Below, one piece after another: positions 18,317-25,109 of a DNA stretch of 35,517 nucleotides (position 1 is its first letter; the number at the start of each line of letters is the position of its first letter). Below the pieces are notes generated by a model. It had not been told where the DNA came from, searched no databases, and saw nothing but the letters and a program-made list of their open reading frames with translations. Source of the stretch: an uncultured bacterium (GTDB lineage: Bacteria > Cyanobacteriota > Vampirovibrionia > Gastranaerophilales > Gastranaerophilaceae); NCBI GenBank assembly GCA_949282215.1, contig CASDPF010000017.1, positions 1 through 35,517 on the forward strand, read 5' to 3'. A program made the translations under genes and the position numbers.

Positions 18317-18490
18317 ATGGATGATAAAAAAGAGAGAAATTTGACCATAATTGAGAAAACGGAAGAAGCAGAAGCAAAACCCGTTAAAAAAGAGGTTTCT
18401 CATCATACAAATCCGATAATGAAAAAATTAATGACTTTTCATCACGAAAAAGCCTCTAAATTGTCTGTCAAAGATTTATTTAAAAAATAA
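18317..18490 (+). CDS. Small charged protein, unknown
   Basis: 57 residues from the ATG at 18317, with GAGGT upstream. Lys/Glu-rich N-terminal half (MDDKKERNLTIIEKTEEAEA), then HHTNPIMKKLMTFHHEKASK and a short C-terminal helix (LSVKDLFKK). No membrane segment or Cys. I do not recognise it. It could be co-transcribed with xerD and bioD, as all point the same way, but an 85-bp gap separates it. Confidence 0.55.
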   Translation: MDDKKERNLTIIEKTEEAEAKPVKKEVSHHTNPIMKKLMTFHHEKASKLSVKDLFKK

Positions 18491-18611
18491 CGAAATTTCA
18501 AATTCTTAATATACATTTATCTTGCGAAAATATTTTTTGTAAGATTATTAACATATCTTTGATAGAGTTTTACAAAATGTGTGTATAAAGTCAAGTAAAT
18601 ATAAGATTATA

Positions 18612-18833
18612 TTAATCGAAATTTAAAAGGTCGCAAAGCTTTATATCAAGAGCATCGGCAATTTGTGCCAAAGTTTCGATAGAAGGAGAGTTTTCTTGTC
18701 TTTCTATACTGCCGATTGTCTGCAAACTTAAATCAGTTTTAGCGGCAAGTTTTTCTTGCGAAATATTTCTTTTTGTCCGTTCAATTCGTAGTTTTTTAGC
18801 TAAATTTTCACGAATATTTGCAAAATTGTTCAT
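18612..18833 (-). CDS. XRE-family HTH regulator, copy 1
   Basis: 73 residues, essentially a single lambda-repressor-type HTH domain: RTKRNISQEKLAAKTDLS, then QTIGSIERQENSPSIETL and a C-terminal LCDLLNFD. By my own residue-by-residue comparison 46 of 73 residues match copy 2 (19097-19318). It is divergent from the small gene at 18916, and the 82-bp gap holds a promoter with an inverted repeat over it. It has no separate sensing domain. A dimeric repressor of its own divergent promoter is the simplest reading. A TAAAAT six bases before the ATG would make its message leaderless. Confidence 0.88.
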   Translation of the reverse strand: MNNFANIRENLAKKLRIERTKRNISQEKLAAKTDLSLQTIGSIERQENSPSIETLAQIADALDIKLCDLLNFD

Positions 18834-18845
18834 CTTTTTATTTTA

Positions 18846-18880
18846 TTGATAAAATCTGAAATTTTCTATATGATATTTCA
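18846..18880 (+). promoter_or_regulatory. Promoter and inverted-repeat operator, module 1
   Basis: TTGATA at 18846-18851, 17-bp spacer, TATGAT at 18869-18874. An inverted repeat TGAAAT-N12-ATTTCA (18857-18880) lies over the -10. It sits at the same place as the operator of module 2 (19340-19369) and shares the central CTATAT, but the arms differ. Confidence 0.6.
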
Positions 18881-18915
18881 TAAGTAAAATAGTATATATG
18901 AAAAAGGGTATAATA

Positions 18916-19164
18916 ATGCAAATTACACATCAAAAGATTGAAGAGCAAATCTTCAAGACAAAAGATTTAATAAGGACTCTTTGTGATACGGTTCATGTCT
19001 GTATAAAAGAACAAAGACCAATGCATCACATAGCGACACTTTGTCCTATAATATTTGAACAATTTACAAAAACAGAACAGTTATTAGATAATTATATTAA
19101 TCAAAATTTAAAAGGTCGCAAAGTTTCATCTCAAAAGCATCGGCAATTTGTGCCAAAGTCATAA
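18916..19164 (+). CDS. Small conserved partner of the XRE regulator, copy 1 (C-terminally extended)
   Basis: 82 residues from the ATG at 18916, chosen because AAAAAGGG lies just before it and because this start aligns with copy 2; an ATG at 18898 is in frame. The first 64 residues match copy 2 at 53 positions, with an unbroken identical block of 35 residues from VCIKEQRP to LLDNY. Residues 65-82 (LKGRKVSSQKHRQFVPKS) are read from the antisense strand of the xre copy 2 gene, because the ancestral stop was lost at the duplication joint. Two Cys, mostly helical, no membrane segment. I do not recognise the family. Confidence 0.75.
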   Translation: MQITHQKIEEQIFKTKDLIRTLCDTVHVCIKEQRPMHHIATLCPIIFEQFTKTEQLLDNYINQNLKGRKVSSQKHRQFVPKS

Positions 19165-19318
19165 CAGATGGCTTATTTTTTAATCTTTCAATAGTCCCTA
19201 TTGTAAGTAAGCTTATATCAGCTTTTTGTGCAAGTTTTTCTTGCGACCAGTTTCTAAGTGTTCGTTCTTTTTTTATTTTTTCTGCAATTTTAGCAAAAAG
19301 ATTTTCTGTATTACTCAT
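19097..19318 (-). CDS. XRE-family HTH regulator, copy 2
   Basis: 73 residues, one HTH domain: RTLRNWSQEKLAQKADIS, then LTIGTIERLKNKPSVMTL and LCDLLNFD. Paralogue of 18612-18833. The substitutions include positions next to the recognition helix (SLLTIGTIERL against SLQTIGSIERQ), in line with the different operator in front of it. The 3' end overlaps the extended small gene of module 1 by 68 bases, tail to tail. A TATAAT seven bases before the ATG suggests a leaderless message. Confidence 0.88.
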   Translation of the reverse strand: MSNTENLFAKIAEKIKKERTLRNWSQEKLAQKADISLLTIGTIERLKNKPSVMTLAQIADAFEMKLCDLLNFD

Positions 19319-19336
19319 GTTCTATATTATATGGAC

Positions 19337-19369
19337 TTGACAAAGAATAATCTATATATTATTCTTTGT
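19337..19369 (+). promoter_or_regulatory. Promoter and 12-bp inverted-repeat operator, module 2
   Basis: TTGACA at 19337-19342, 17-bp spacer, TATTCT at 19360-19365. A perfect inverted repeat with 12-bp arms (ACAAAGAATAAT and its complement, 19340-19351 and 19358-19369) around CTATAT covers the spacer and -10. A bound repressor would block the promoter of the small gene and probably its own. Confidence 0.7.
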
Positions 19370-19397
19370 ATAGAGTAATATGTAGAGAGGACTTTTT

Positions 19398-19592
19398 ATG
19401 TCAATTGCTGTTGAAGAAATTGAAAAACAAATGTTCAAAACAAAAGATCTGATAAGAACTTTATGCGATACGGCGTATGTTTGTATAAAAGAACAAAGGC
19501 CAATGCATCATATAGCAACACTTTGTCCTATAATATTTGAACAATTTACAAAAACAGAACAGTTATTAGACAATTATTTTCATCAAAATTAA
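19398..19592 (+). CDS. Small conserved partner of the XRE regulator, copy 2
   Basis: 64 residues, probably the ancestral length. GAGAGGA lies before the ATG. Sequence features: FKTKDLIRTLCDT, then KEQRPMHHIATLCPIIFEQ and KTEQLLDNY. The strong conservation between the copies (53 of 64), compared with 46 of 73 for the regulators, suggests the small protein is under tighter constraint. It overlaps the stop codon of the convergent xerC-like gene. Possible roles are a co-regulator, an antitoxin-type partner or a small toxin; nothing in the sequence decides between them. Confidence 0.8.
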   Translation: MSIAVEEIEKQMFKTKDLIRTLCDTAYVCIKEQRPMHHIATLCPIIFEQFTKTEQLLDNYFHQN

Positions 19593-20503
19593 GCACGAGG
19601 ATGAGTTTCGTTATAAACTTCTTTTAGATGCTGACTTGATACGTGGGTGTAAATTTGAGTGTTTGAAATGCTGGCATGCCCTAAAAGCTCCTGTACAACC
19701 CTTAAATCAGCTCCGTTTTCTATCAAATGAGTTGCAAAGCTGTGACGGAATACGTGCGGGGTAACGTGTTTAGGCAGTTGAATTTTTTCAACTACGTCAT
19801 TTATAACATTTCTAATAGTGCGGGTTTGGAGGCGATAGCCCGTATTATTTATAAATACAGGTGAATCTTCGTTATTTTCTACACGAAAACCTTTTGCAAC
19901 AAGAGGTCGAGCCGTATCTATGTATCTTTGTAAATAAGTTTTTGCACGGTCTGTCACAAGGATAATTCTCTCTTTTGAACCTTTTCCGAAAACTCTTATT
20001 TCGTTATTTGCCAGGTTTAAATCTTCAAAGTTGAGTCCGCTTAATTCCGATACACGCATTCCAGTTGCCCATAAAAGTTCTAAGATTGCTTTATTTCGAT
20101 AACCTGCAGGTGTATCAATTTTTATGTTGTTCAAAATTTGTTCCACCTCATACGGAGTGAGGAATTTTGGCAGTTGTCTGGGTCGTTTGGGGGAATTTAA
20201 ATTCATTGCAGGATTGGAATCTACCTTTTTTTCCCGATATAAATATTTGTAAAAAGTCCTTAATGACGCTATTTTTCGGGCAATAGTTGTTTTTTTGTAG
20301 TTGAATTTCTGGATAAAATGCAGATATTCACGTACTTTAGAGAAGTTTACATTTTCGATAGGAGTTTCTCCAAGCCAGAGCAAAAAGTCTAAAATGTCTG
20401 AATAGTAAGCTTTTGCAGTATGTTTTGAGAAGTTTTTTTCAACAAGAATATAACTTCTAAAATCCTCCAAATCATGTTTTGAACTTGAATTTAAACCCAT
20501 CAT
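19589..20503 (-). CDS. xerC: Tyrosine recombinase, XerC-like
   Basis: 304 residues with the full Xer set: Arg in GMRVSELSGL, Lys in KGSKERIILV, HVFRHSFATHL, LGHASISNT, Tyr in QIYTHVSS, and the common C-terminus LKEVYNETHPRA. The N-terminal domain contains VEKNFSKHTAKAYYSDIL and NPAMNLNSPKRPRQLPKFL, closer to XerC than to the XerD-like protein at 16629. It is convergent with the XRE modules and shares stop-codon bases with the small gene of module 2. Together with 16629 it probably forms the housekeeping Xer pair. I found no canonical dif site in the window. Confidence 0.87.
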   Translation of the reverse strand: MMGLNSSSKHDLEDFRSYILVEKNFSKHTAKAYYSDILDFLLWLGETPIENVNFSKVREYLHFIQKFNYKKTTIARKIASLRTFYKYLYREKKVDSNPAMNLNSPKRPRQLPKFLTPYEVEQILNNIKIDTPAGYRNKAILELLWATGMRVSELSGLNFEDLNLANNEIRVFGKGSKERIILVTDRAKTYLQRYIDTARPLVAKGFRVENNEDSPVFINNTGYRLQTRTIRNVINDVVEKIQLPKHVTPHVFRHSFATHLIENGADLRVVQELLGHASISNTQIYTHVSSQHLKEVYNETHPRA

Positions 20504-20599
20504 TTACCTTATTGCTTTTTTACAAAAATTATTATACAATATTTTTGGTAGATTTAAAATAGTAGATTCGGAAAATATTACTAACAATCAGGAGAAAAA

Positions 20600-22414
20600 A
20601 TGAATTATAAGAAACTATTAATAGCATCAATGATTTTCGCTAATATCCTATGTGTTTCTGATGTTTTTGCACAAGAACTTCAAGCAAAAGTTGCAATAGG
20701 TTCTAGTATAAATAAAAAGCACGCCGCTATTGATAAAATGATTGAATATAATCAGTATTCAGAAGCTGATGTGGCTTTGAGAAATGTTTTAAACAGCTCT
20801 CCAAATGATGTTGAAGCAAAAGTTTTAAGAATTATATGGATGGCAAAACAGCATAAATTAGCTCCCGCTCAGGAAGAGCTAGATAAAATGCTAAAACAAT
20901 ATCCAAATAATGCAGGTTTACATTATGCCCAAGGTCTTGTCTACCTAAAACGCAGAACTTCTTCTGATGTTACATATATCAGAGATTCAAAGAACTTACT
21001 TGATGATGCTATAAAAGAATTTGTAAAAGCTGTAAATTTGGATAGCAATTACTATCAGGCTTACAATGCAATGGGTGTTGCAACTTTACAGTTGGGAAAT
21101 ACTTCTGACGCAAAAGAATTGTTTGAGACTGCATTGAAAATTAATCCTCAATTTGCAACGGCTTATGATAATCTCGGAAATATTGCATTAATAAATGGTG
21201 ATTTAGCCGGTGCGGAAGATAATTTTATGAAATCTTTAAAATATAATTCTCATAATCCGACTACTATGTACCACTTAGGTCAGGTCGCAGTGAGACAAAA
21301 AGATTATAATAAAGCTCTCACTTGGTTGAACCACTCAATCCACATTAATCCAAATTCAGCACCTGCACTGACATTACAGGGTGAGTGCTATTTGGTACAA
21401 GGAAACCAGGCTGCTGCAATTAATTCATTTAAAAAAGCAGTTACAGTAAAACCGGAAAACTCAAGAGCATATATAAACCTTGCAAATATTTATCAAAAAC
21501 GTTCTGATGCTGAGTTTGCAATGGAGCAGCTAAAGACTGTCTTAGCTATCAACCCTAAATATAGAGATGCAATTATGAGAGTTGCAGATTTGTCATTAGA
21601 AACAAGAAAATATGAGCAGGCTTTAGATTATTATTCAAAATTGGTTGATGATTCACAATATGGTAATGATGCAATAATCGGACTTGCAAATACATATTAT
21701 GAAATGTCTAAAGATCGCGGTGATAGCAGTGATATGACTACAAATAAAGAAATATATCTTGCTTATGACTATATAAATAAAGCAATAGAAAGAGTTCCTG
21801 ACAGATTAGATTTGCATTTGGCAAAAATTAAACTTGCAAGATTGACTCACCAGCTCCCGCTTTCTAAAGACAGCTTAAATTATATTGTTCAAGCTGCTTC
21901 AAATAACCTTATGGATAGCGTAATCAAAGGTGAAGCATATCTTGCTTTGGGCAGAGAAAAAGATGCTGTATATACATTCGAAAATGCGATTAATTTTGCA
22001 AATAACGTCGATGATGAACTTTATTTGGCAGAAATTTTGGTTCATAACAAACAGTTCAGAACAGCAAAAGTTGCTTTGAAAAAAGTTCTTATGCAAGAAC
22101 CTGATAATATAATTGCCAAAAACGGACTGGCATATATTGATTTATGCGAAATTAAATCAAATGAATTCTTTGATGTAGCTCAAAGACAGTTCAAAGAAGA
22201 AAATTACGCCTCAGCAATAGAATATTGTAACCGTGCAATTGACTTCTATCATAACAGTCCTGCAATAGCTAAACTAAAAGCTCAATCTTATGAAGAAGAA
22301 AAGAATTATCAAGGTGCAATCAAGTATTATAATCAATACTTATCAATGAGTCCTAACGCCCCTGATAGAGCAGAAGTTATGAAAAAATTAGAAAAATTCC
22401 AAAAGAAAATCTAA
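20600..22414 (+). CDS. Exported TPR-repeat protein
   Basis: 604 residues. An N-terminal signal peptide (KKLLIASMIFANILCVS, then SDVFAQE as likely cleavage region) precedes a solenoid of tetratricopeptide repeats covering most of the protein. Clear units include YYQAYNAMGVATLQLG with the following ALKINP, FATAYDNLGNIALINGD, TTMYHLGQVAVRQKDY and SRAYINLANIYQK. GGAG lies six bases before the ATG. TPR solenoids hold protein complexes together; the partner is unknown, but an outer-face or periplasmic scaffold is likely. No other domain is visible. Downstream comes the engB pair. Confidence 0.85.
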   Translation: MNYKKLLIASMIFANILCVSDVFAQELQAKVAIGSSINKKHAAIDKMIEYNQYSEADVALRNVLNSSPNDVEAKVLRIIWMAKQHKLAPAQEELDKMLKQYPNNAGLHYAQGLVYLKRRTSSDVTYIRDSKNLLDDAIKEFVKAVNLDSNYYQAYNAMGVATLQLGNTSDAKELFETALKINPQFATAYDNLGNIALINGDLAGAEDNFMKSLKYNSHNPTTMYHLGQVAVRQKDYNKALTWLNHSIHINPNSAPALTLQGECYLVQGNQAAAINSFKKAVTVKPENSRAYINLANIYQKRSDAEFAMEQLKTVLAINPKYRDAIMRVADLSLETRKYEQALDYYSKLVDDSQYGNDAIIGLANTYYEMSKDRGDSSDMTTNKEIYLAYDYINKAIERVPDRLDLHLAKIKLARLTHQLPLSKDSLNYIVQAASNNLMDSVIKGEAYLALGREKDAVYTFENAINFANNVDDELYLAEILVHNKQFRTAKVALKKVLMQEPDNIIAKNGLAYIDLCEIKSNEFFDVAQRQFKEENYASAIEYCNRAIDFYHNSPAIAKLKAQSYEEEKNYQGAIKYYNQYLSMSPNAPDRAEVMKKLEKFQKKI

Positions 22415-22469
22415 TAGATTTTTAGGAATTAAGAATCCAGAAATATAAATAACCAGATTAAAAAAGACA

Positions 22470-22727
22470 ATGAAAAAATTTGATATACGTAAAACTTTCG
22501 AAGTATTTTGGAAAGAACCTCTGAGTATTTTGACAGAGGGTCTTTTCCAAATAGTAAATATACAGTCGAATATATTTAGCCAAAAACCTTCGGTAAATGT
22601 GGACTTTTTAAAAGATAAAACTCAAATTACAGTTGTAGACAGTGATAAAATGTACAATTTGTTTCAAACAGTATTATTTAAACAACGTTTGAAAGAACAA
22701 CAAAAGAAAGCTTTGTCTTCAAAATGA
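22470..22727 (+). CDS. Small protein translationally coupled to engB, unknown
   Basis: 85 residues, basic, no membrane segment or Cys. It starts MKKFDIRKTFEVFWKEPLS and ends with a Lys/Gln-rich helix (KQRLKEQQKKALSSK). Its stop overlaps the engB start by four bases (ATGA), so the two are almost certainly translated together. The function may relate to ribosome assembly by association, but I recognise no domain. Confidence 0.65.
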   Translation: MKKFDIRKTFEVFWKEPLSILTEGLFQIVNIQSNIFSQKPSVNVDFLKDKTQITVVDSDKMYNLFQTVLFKQRLKEQQKKALSSK

Positions 22728-23308
22728 AAAAAAATGTAAAAATTATTAACGGAACATTTATTATCAGTGCAGAAAAGCTTTCTCAATGTCCTGATACGAG
22801 TTTGCCTGAATTCCCGCTTTTAGGTCGTTCAAATGTCGGAAAGTCTTCTTTTATCAATGCATTGGCAAATAATAAAAAGCTTGCAAAAACTTCTAATACT
22901 CCGGGAAAGACAAGATTAATCAACTTTTTTAATTTTGCTGATAAGTTTATGATAGCGGATTTACCAGGGTATGGTTATGCAAAAGTTTCACGTGAAGCTC
23001 AAAATAAATGGCAAAAATATTTAGAAGAATATTTGCTTAAACGAGAGCAAATAAAATCATTGATTCAGTTAATAGATGGTCGTCATGATATTCAAAAAAA
23101 TGACTATCAAATGAGAGAATGGGTTATGGCTTATAATTTGCCGATTTTCACTGTTGTTACAAAAATGGATTACGTTCCTCGAGGTAAACAGTTAAATGTG
23201 ATTAAAAAAGTTGAAAAAGAGTTTGGCGGATTAGTGTTACCGTTCAGTGCAGTTGACAATCGTTTTAATGAAGCTATTTTTGAAAATTTACTCCAAACAG
23301 AGGATTAA
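22724..23308 (+). CDS. engB: Ribosome biogenesis GTPase EngB (YsxC/YihA)
   Basis: Small GTPase needed for large ribosomal subunit assembly. 194 residues, normal length. G1 GRSNVGKSSFINAL, G2 region SNTPGKTRLINFF, G3 DLPGYGYAKV, G4 TKMD and G5-like PFSAVDN are all in place. The initiation codon overlaps the stop of the upstream small gene. Confidence 0.96.
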   Translation: MKKNVKIINGTFIISAEKLSQCPDTSLPEFPLLGRSNVGKSSFINALANNKKLAKTSNTPGKTRLINFFNFADKFMIADLPGYGYAKVSREAQNKWQKYLEEYLLKREQIKSLIQLIDGRHDIQKNDYQMREWVMAYNLPIFTVVTKMDYVPRGKQLNVIKKVEKEFGGLVLPFSAVDNRFNEAIFENLLQTED

Positions 23309-23322
23309 AAACCTTTTTGTCT

Positions 23323-23361
23323 CCGCTAAAATGATAATGGGTGTAGAACAAGTTTTAGCGG
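23323..23361 (+). promoter_or_regulatory. 9-bp inverted repeat next to the ribosome binding site of the 23371 gene
   Basis: CCGCTAAAA (23323-23331) and its exact complement TTTTAGCGG (23353-23361) are separated by 21 bases. The right arm runs into the G-rich ribosome binding site (GGGGGG, 23360-23365). A GATAAT-like element lies inside the repeat, so it could be a DNA operator around a -10, or an RNA hairpin hiding the ribosome binding site if transcription starts upstream. Confidence 0.5.
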
Positions 23362-23370
23362 GGGGTTAGT

Positions 23371-23598
23371 ATGGAAAGGGAATATTCACAAACAGAATTT
23401 TACCCTAGAACTAACGGGGAGATTTCAAACTCTATTACTAAAAGTTGGACGGAACAAGCACTTGAGTGCTATTCTATCGGTTGTGACTGCAAAAAGTGTT
23501 CTTTGAAAAACGGGAATTACTCTTTTGTATGTCAAATGCCCAAGGTTATTGATATTTTAATTAGTGCAATTGGCAAACCCCGAATGGATATGGTATAG
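23371..23598 (+). CDS. Small Cys-rich protein, unknown
   Basis: 75 residues with five Cys in a compact pattern (ECYSIGCDCKKCSLKNG, then FVCQMPKVIDILI), suggestive of metal binding or an Fe-S or zinc site. The N-terminus is polar and there is no export signal. A six-G ribosome binding site precedes the ATG, next to a striking inverted repeat. I recall similar short WTEQALECYSIG-type proteins only as uncharacterised, so no function is given. Confidence 0.65.
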   Translation: MEREYSQTEFYPRTNGEISNSITKSWTEQALECYSIGCDCKKCSLKNGNYSFVCQMPKVIDILISAIGKPRMDMV

Positions 23599-23612
23599 AA
23601 CTCCTTTTTTCC

Positions 23613-23645
23613 AAAAGCAGATAAATTTATTTTATCTGCTTTTTA
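23613..23645. terminator. Terminator after the Cys-rich gene
   Basis: A perfect 13-bp stem, AAAAGCAGATAAA and its complement, 5-nt loop, flanked by A and T runs. Confidence 0.88.
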
Positions 23646-23662
23646 TTATTTATATAATACAC

Positions 23663-23693
23663 GAACCGCCCTTATAATTTATAAGAGCGGTTC
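23663..23693. repeat. Long isolated hairpin
   Basis: 14-bp arms (GAACCGCCCTTATA and its complement with one mismatch) with a 3-nt loop. No T-tract follows on either strand, so it is not a typical terminator. It may be a processed 3' end for the minus-strand pair at 23737, or a dispersed palindromic repeat. Confidence 0.6.
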
Positions 23694-23736
23694 TCACAAC
23701 TATCCATAATCCCGACTTAGTTTTTACTTAACAAAT

Positions 23737-23949
23737 TTATTCAAATGCAATGCCTTCTTTATGCATTTTTGCAAGTTTTGCAAGATACCATTGTTTTGCT
23801 TCAATTTCGTCAAGGTTGTTTTTTATTTCTTCAAGCTCTGCCAAAAGTACCGATAAATCTTTTCTTTGAGGTGTGTAAGTTTCAGATTCTTCTGACCAGC
23901 TCATAGGGAAACAATTATTTTCGAACAATTCGTTCATGTCTGTTTTCAT
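23737..23949 (-). CDS. Small coiled-coil protein, unknown
   Basis: 70 residues. The acidic N-terminal half (NELFENNCFPMSWSEESE) is followed by a heptad-like helix (LSVLLAELEEIKNNLDEIEA). GGAGGG precedes the ATG. It lies 23 bases downstream of the gene at 23973 on the same strand, so they form a two-gene operon. Family unknown. Confidence 0.6.
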   Translation of the reverse strand: MKTDMNELFENNCFPMSWSEESETYTPQRKDLSVLLAELEEIKNNLDEIEAKQWYLAKLAKMHKEGIAFE

Positions 23950-23972
23950 AGCACATACCCTCCGATTTTAGA

Positions 23973-24182
23973 CTAATCTTTTTGTGAAATAAAAGAATGG
24001 AATAAATCTACAAGATCAAATTTTCCGTATTTAAACGGCATTGGCATATTGTCATATTCACTGCCTGTGATTTCTTGTAAATCCTGCATTTGTCTATAGT
24101 CCAGTGAGGTAAAATCAAAACTGGTCATTTCTGCATAATCTACCATTAATTCGTCCATATCCAAAACTTTTTTATCTTTCAT
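23973..24182 (-). CDS. Small acidic protein, unknown
   Basis: 69 residues, strongly acidic (VLDMDELMVDYAEMTSF), no Cys, no membrane segment. AAGGAG sits ahead of the ATG. First gene of the pair with 23737, divergent from the operon at 24335. Family unknown. Confidence 0.6.
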   Translation of the reverse strand: MKDKKVLDMDELMVDYAEMTSFDFTSLDYRQMQDLQEITGSEYDNMPMPFKYGKFDLVDLFHSFISQKD

Positions 24183-24334
24183 TACACACTCCTTTTTGTG
24201 ACTGATAACAATTTTTTTATCGGGAAGTTTTTATGAAAACTTTAAAAAAATGATTAATGTTGTTACATAATTTTACAAATACATAGATGTCAGGCATTTT
24301 ATATGTGTGATAGAATGTAGACAATGAGGTGTTT

Positions 24335-24739
24335 ATGAAAGAAAAAGCTATAGAATATTATTTAACAAAAGGTTATTCCTGTTCAGAAAGTGTTGTAATG
24401 TCAGCGATAGATGCAGGCTTATGTGACAAATCTCTGTTATCCAGTGCTACAAGTTTTTCAGGTGGAATGTTATCAGGATGCCTCTGTGGTGCAATAGCCG
24501 GTGCCCAAATGGTAATAGGTTATAATTTTGGTCGTGAAAACTCAAAAGGGAATGAAGTTTTGGCTAAAACTAAAGCTAAAGAATTTATTGATGAGTTTAA
24601 AAAAAGAAATAAAGCTACTTGCTGCAGAGTATTATCAGCAGGATTAGAGGGTATAGAAAGGAAGCAGCATTGTTCAAAATTAGTAGTAGATGCTGTAGAA
24701 ATTTTGGAACAATTAGTGAAGGTTAAAACTAATGCTTAA
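24335..24739 (+). CDS. Putative redox-active protein, C_GCAxxG_C_C family
   Basis: 134 residues from the ATG at 24335, preceded by GAGG; a GTG two codons earlier is also in frame. The family's Cys pattern is visible: GYSCSESV, SGCLCGAIAGAQMVIG, TCCRVL and HCSKLV. The family (TIGR01909-type) is thought to be redox active, but its substrate is unknown. The 3' end overlaps crcB by eight bases, so it heads a three-gene operon with crcB and the TIM-barrel gene. Confidence 0.85.
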   Translation: MKEKAIEYYLTKGYSCSESVVMSAIDAGLCDKSLLSSATSFSGGMLSGCLCGAIAGAQMVIGYNFGRENSKGNEVLAKTKAKEFIDEFKKRNKATCCRVLSAGLEGIERKQHCSKLVVDAVEILEQLVKVKTNA

Positions 24740-25109
24740 TGTTTTGAGTGTATTTTTAGGCGGTGGTTTTGGTGCGGTATTAAGGTACCTTACGGGTATG
24801 TATTTTTTGAAAAATTTGCACGTAAACCTCCCTTTAGCAACTTTCACAGTCAATATCATCGGCTGTTTTGTTCTCGGATTTTTGTATATATTATTCATTA
24901 ATAAAACTGATTTGAATTCAGCAGTAAAACTTGCTTTAACTGCGGGTTTTTGCGGAGGGCTTACGACTTTTAGTACATTTTCGGTTGAAGTATTTGAAAT
25001 AATCAGAAATGCTCAATACATACAGGCTTTATTTTATATTGGTCTGAGTGTATTAGTCGGTCTGATTGCGGTAATGATAGGAGCTTATTTTGCAAAATTT
25101 TGTATTTGA
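24732..25109 (+). CDS. crcB: Fluoride ion channel CrcB/FluC
   Basis: Small four-helix membrane protein that works as an antiparallel dimer and exports fluoride. 125 residues. Family marks: GGGFGAVLRYLTG near the N-terminus, TFTVNIIGCFVLGF with the pore Asn, and GFCGGLTTFSTFSVE carrying the Phe box and Na-site region. It overlaps both neighbours (8 bases upstream, 20 downstream), which argues for coupled translation. I saw no fluoride riboswitch in front of the operon, but a model search was not run. Confidence 0.93.
   Translation: MLNVLSVFLGGGFGAVLRYLTGMYFLKNLHVNLPLATFTVNIIGCFVLGFLYILFINKTDLNSAVKLALTAGFCGGLTTFSTFSVEVFEIIRNAQYIQALFYIGLSVLVGLIAVMIGAYFAKFCI

Larger units (their letters stand above)
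18612..19592. repeat. Tandem duplication of an XRE / small-protein module
   Basis: Two modules of about 485 bp (18612 to about 19096, and 19097-19592) have the same layout: minus-strand XRE gene, divergent operator-promoter, plus-strand small gene. The start of both XRE 3' ends is nearly identical (TTTAAAAGGTCGCAAAG near 18621 and 19106). The joint lies at a shared TCAAAATT. Confidence 0.9.

Noticed and set aside
19340..19369. Inverted repeat as a dif site for the nearby Xer recombinases
   Set aside because: The 6-bp centre fits, but the inner ATAA and TTAT are eight bases apart, not six as in dif, and the repeat lies exactly over the promoter of the XRE module. An operator explains it better.
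18612..19592. Prophage remnant or integrated element
   Set aside because: XRE regulators beside Xer-type recombinases suggest it, but there are no structural, replication or lysis genes, no attachment repeats that I can see, and the recombinases look like the housekeeping pair.
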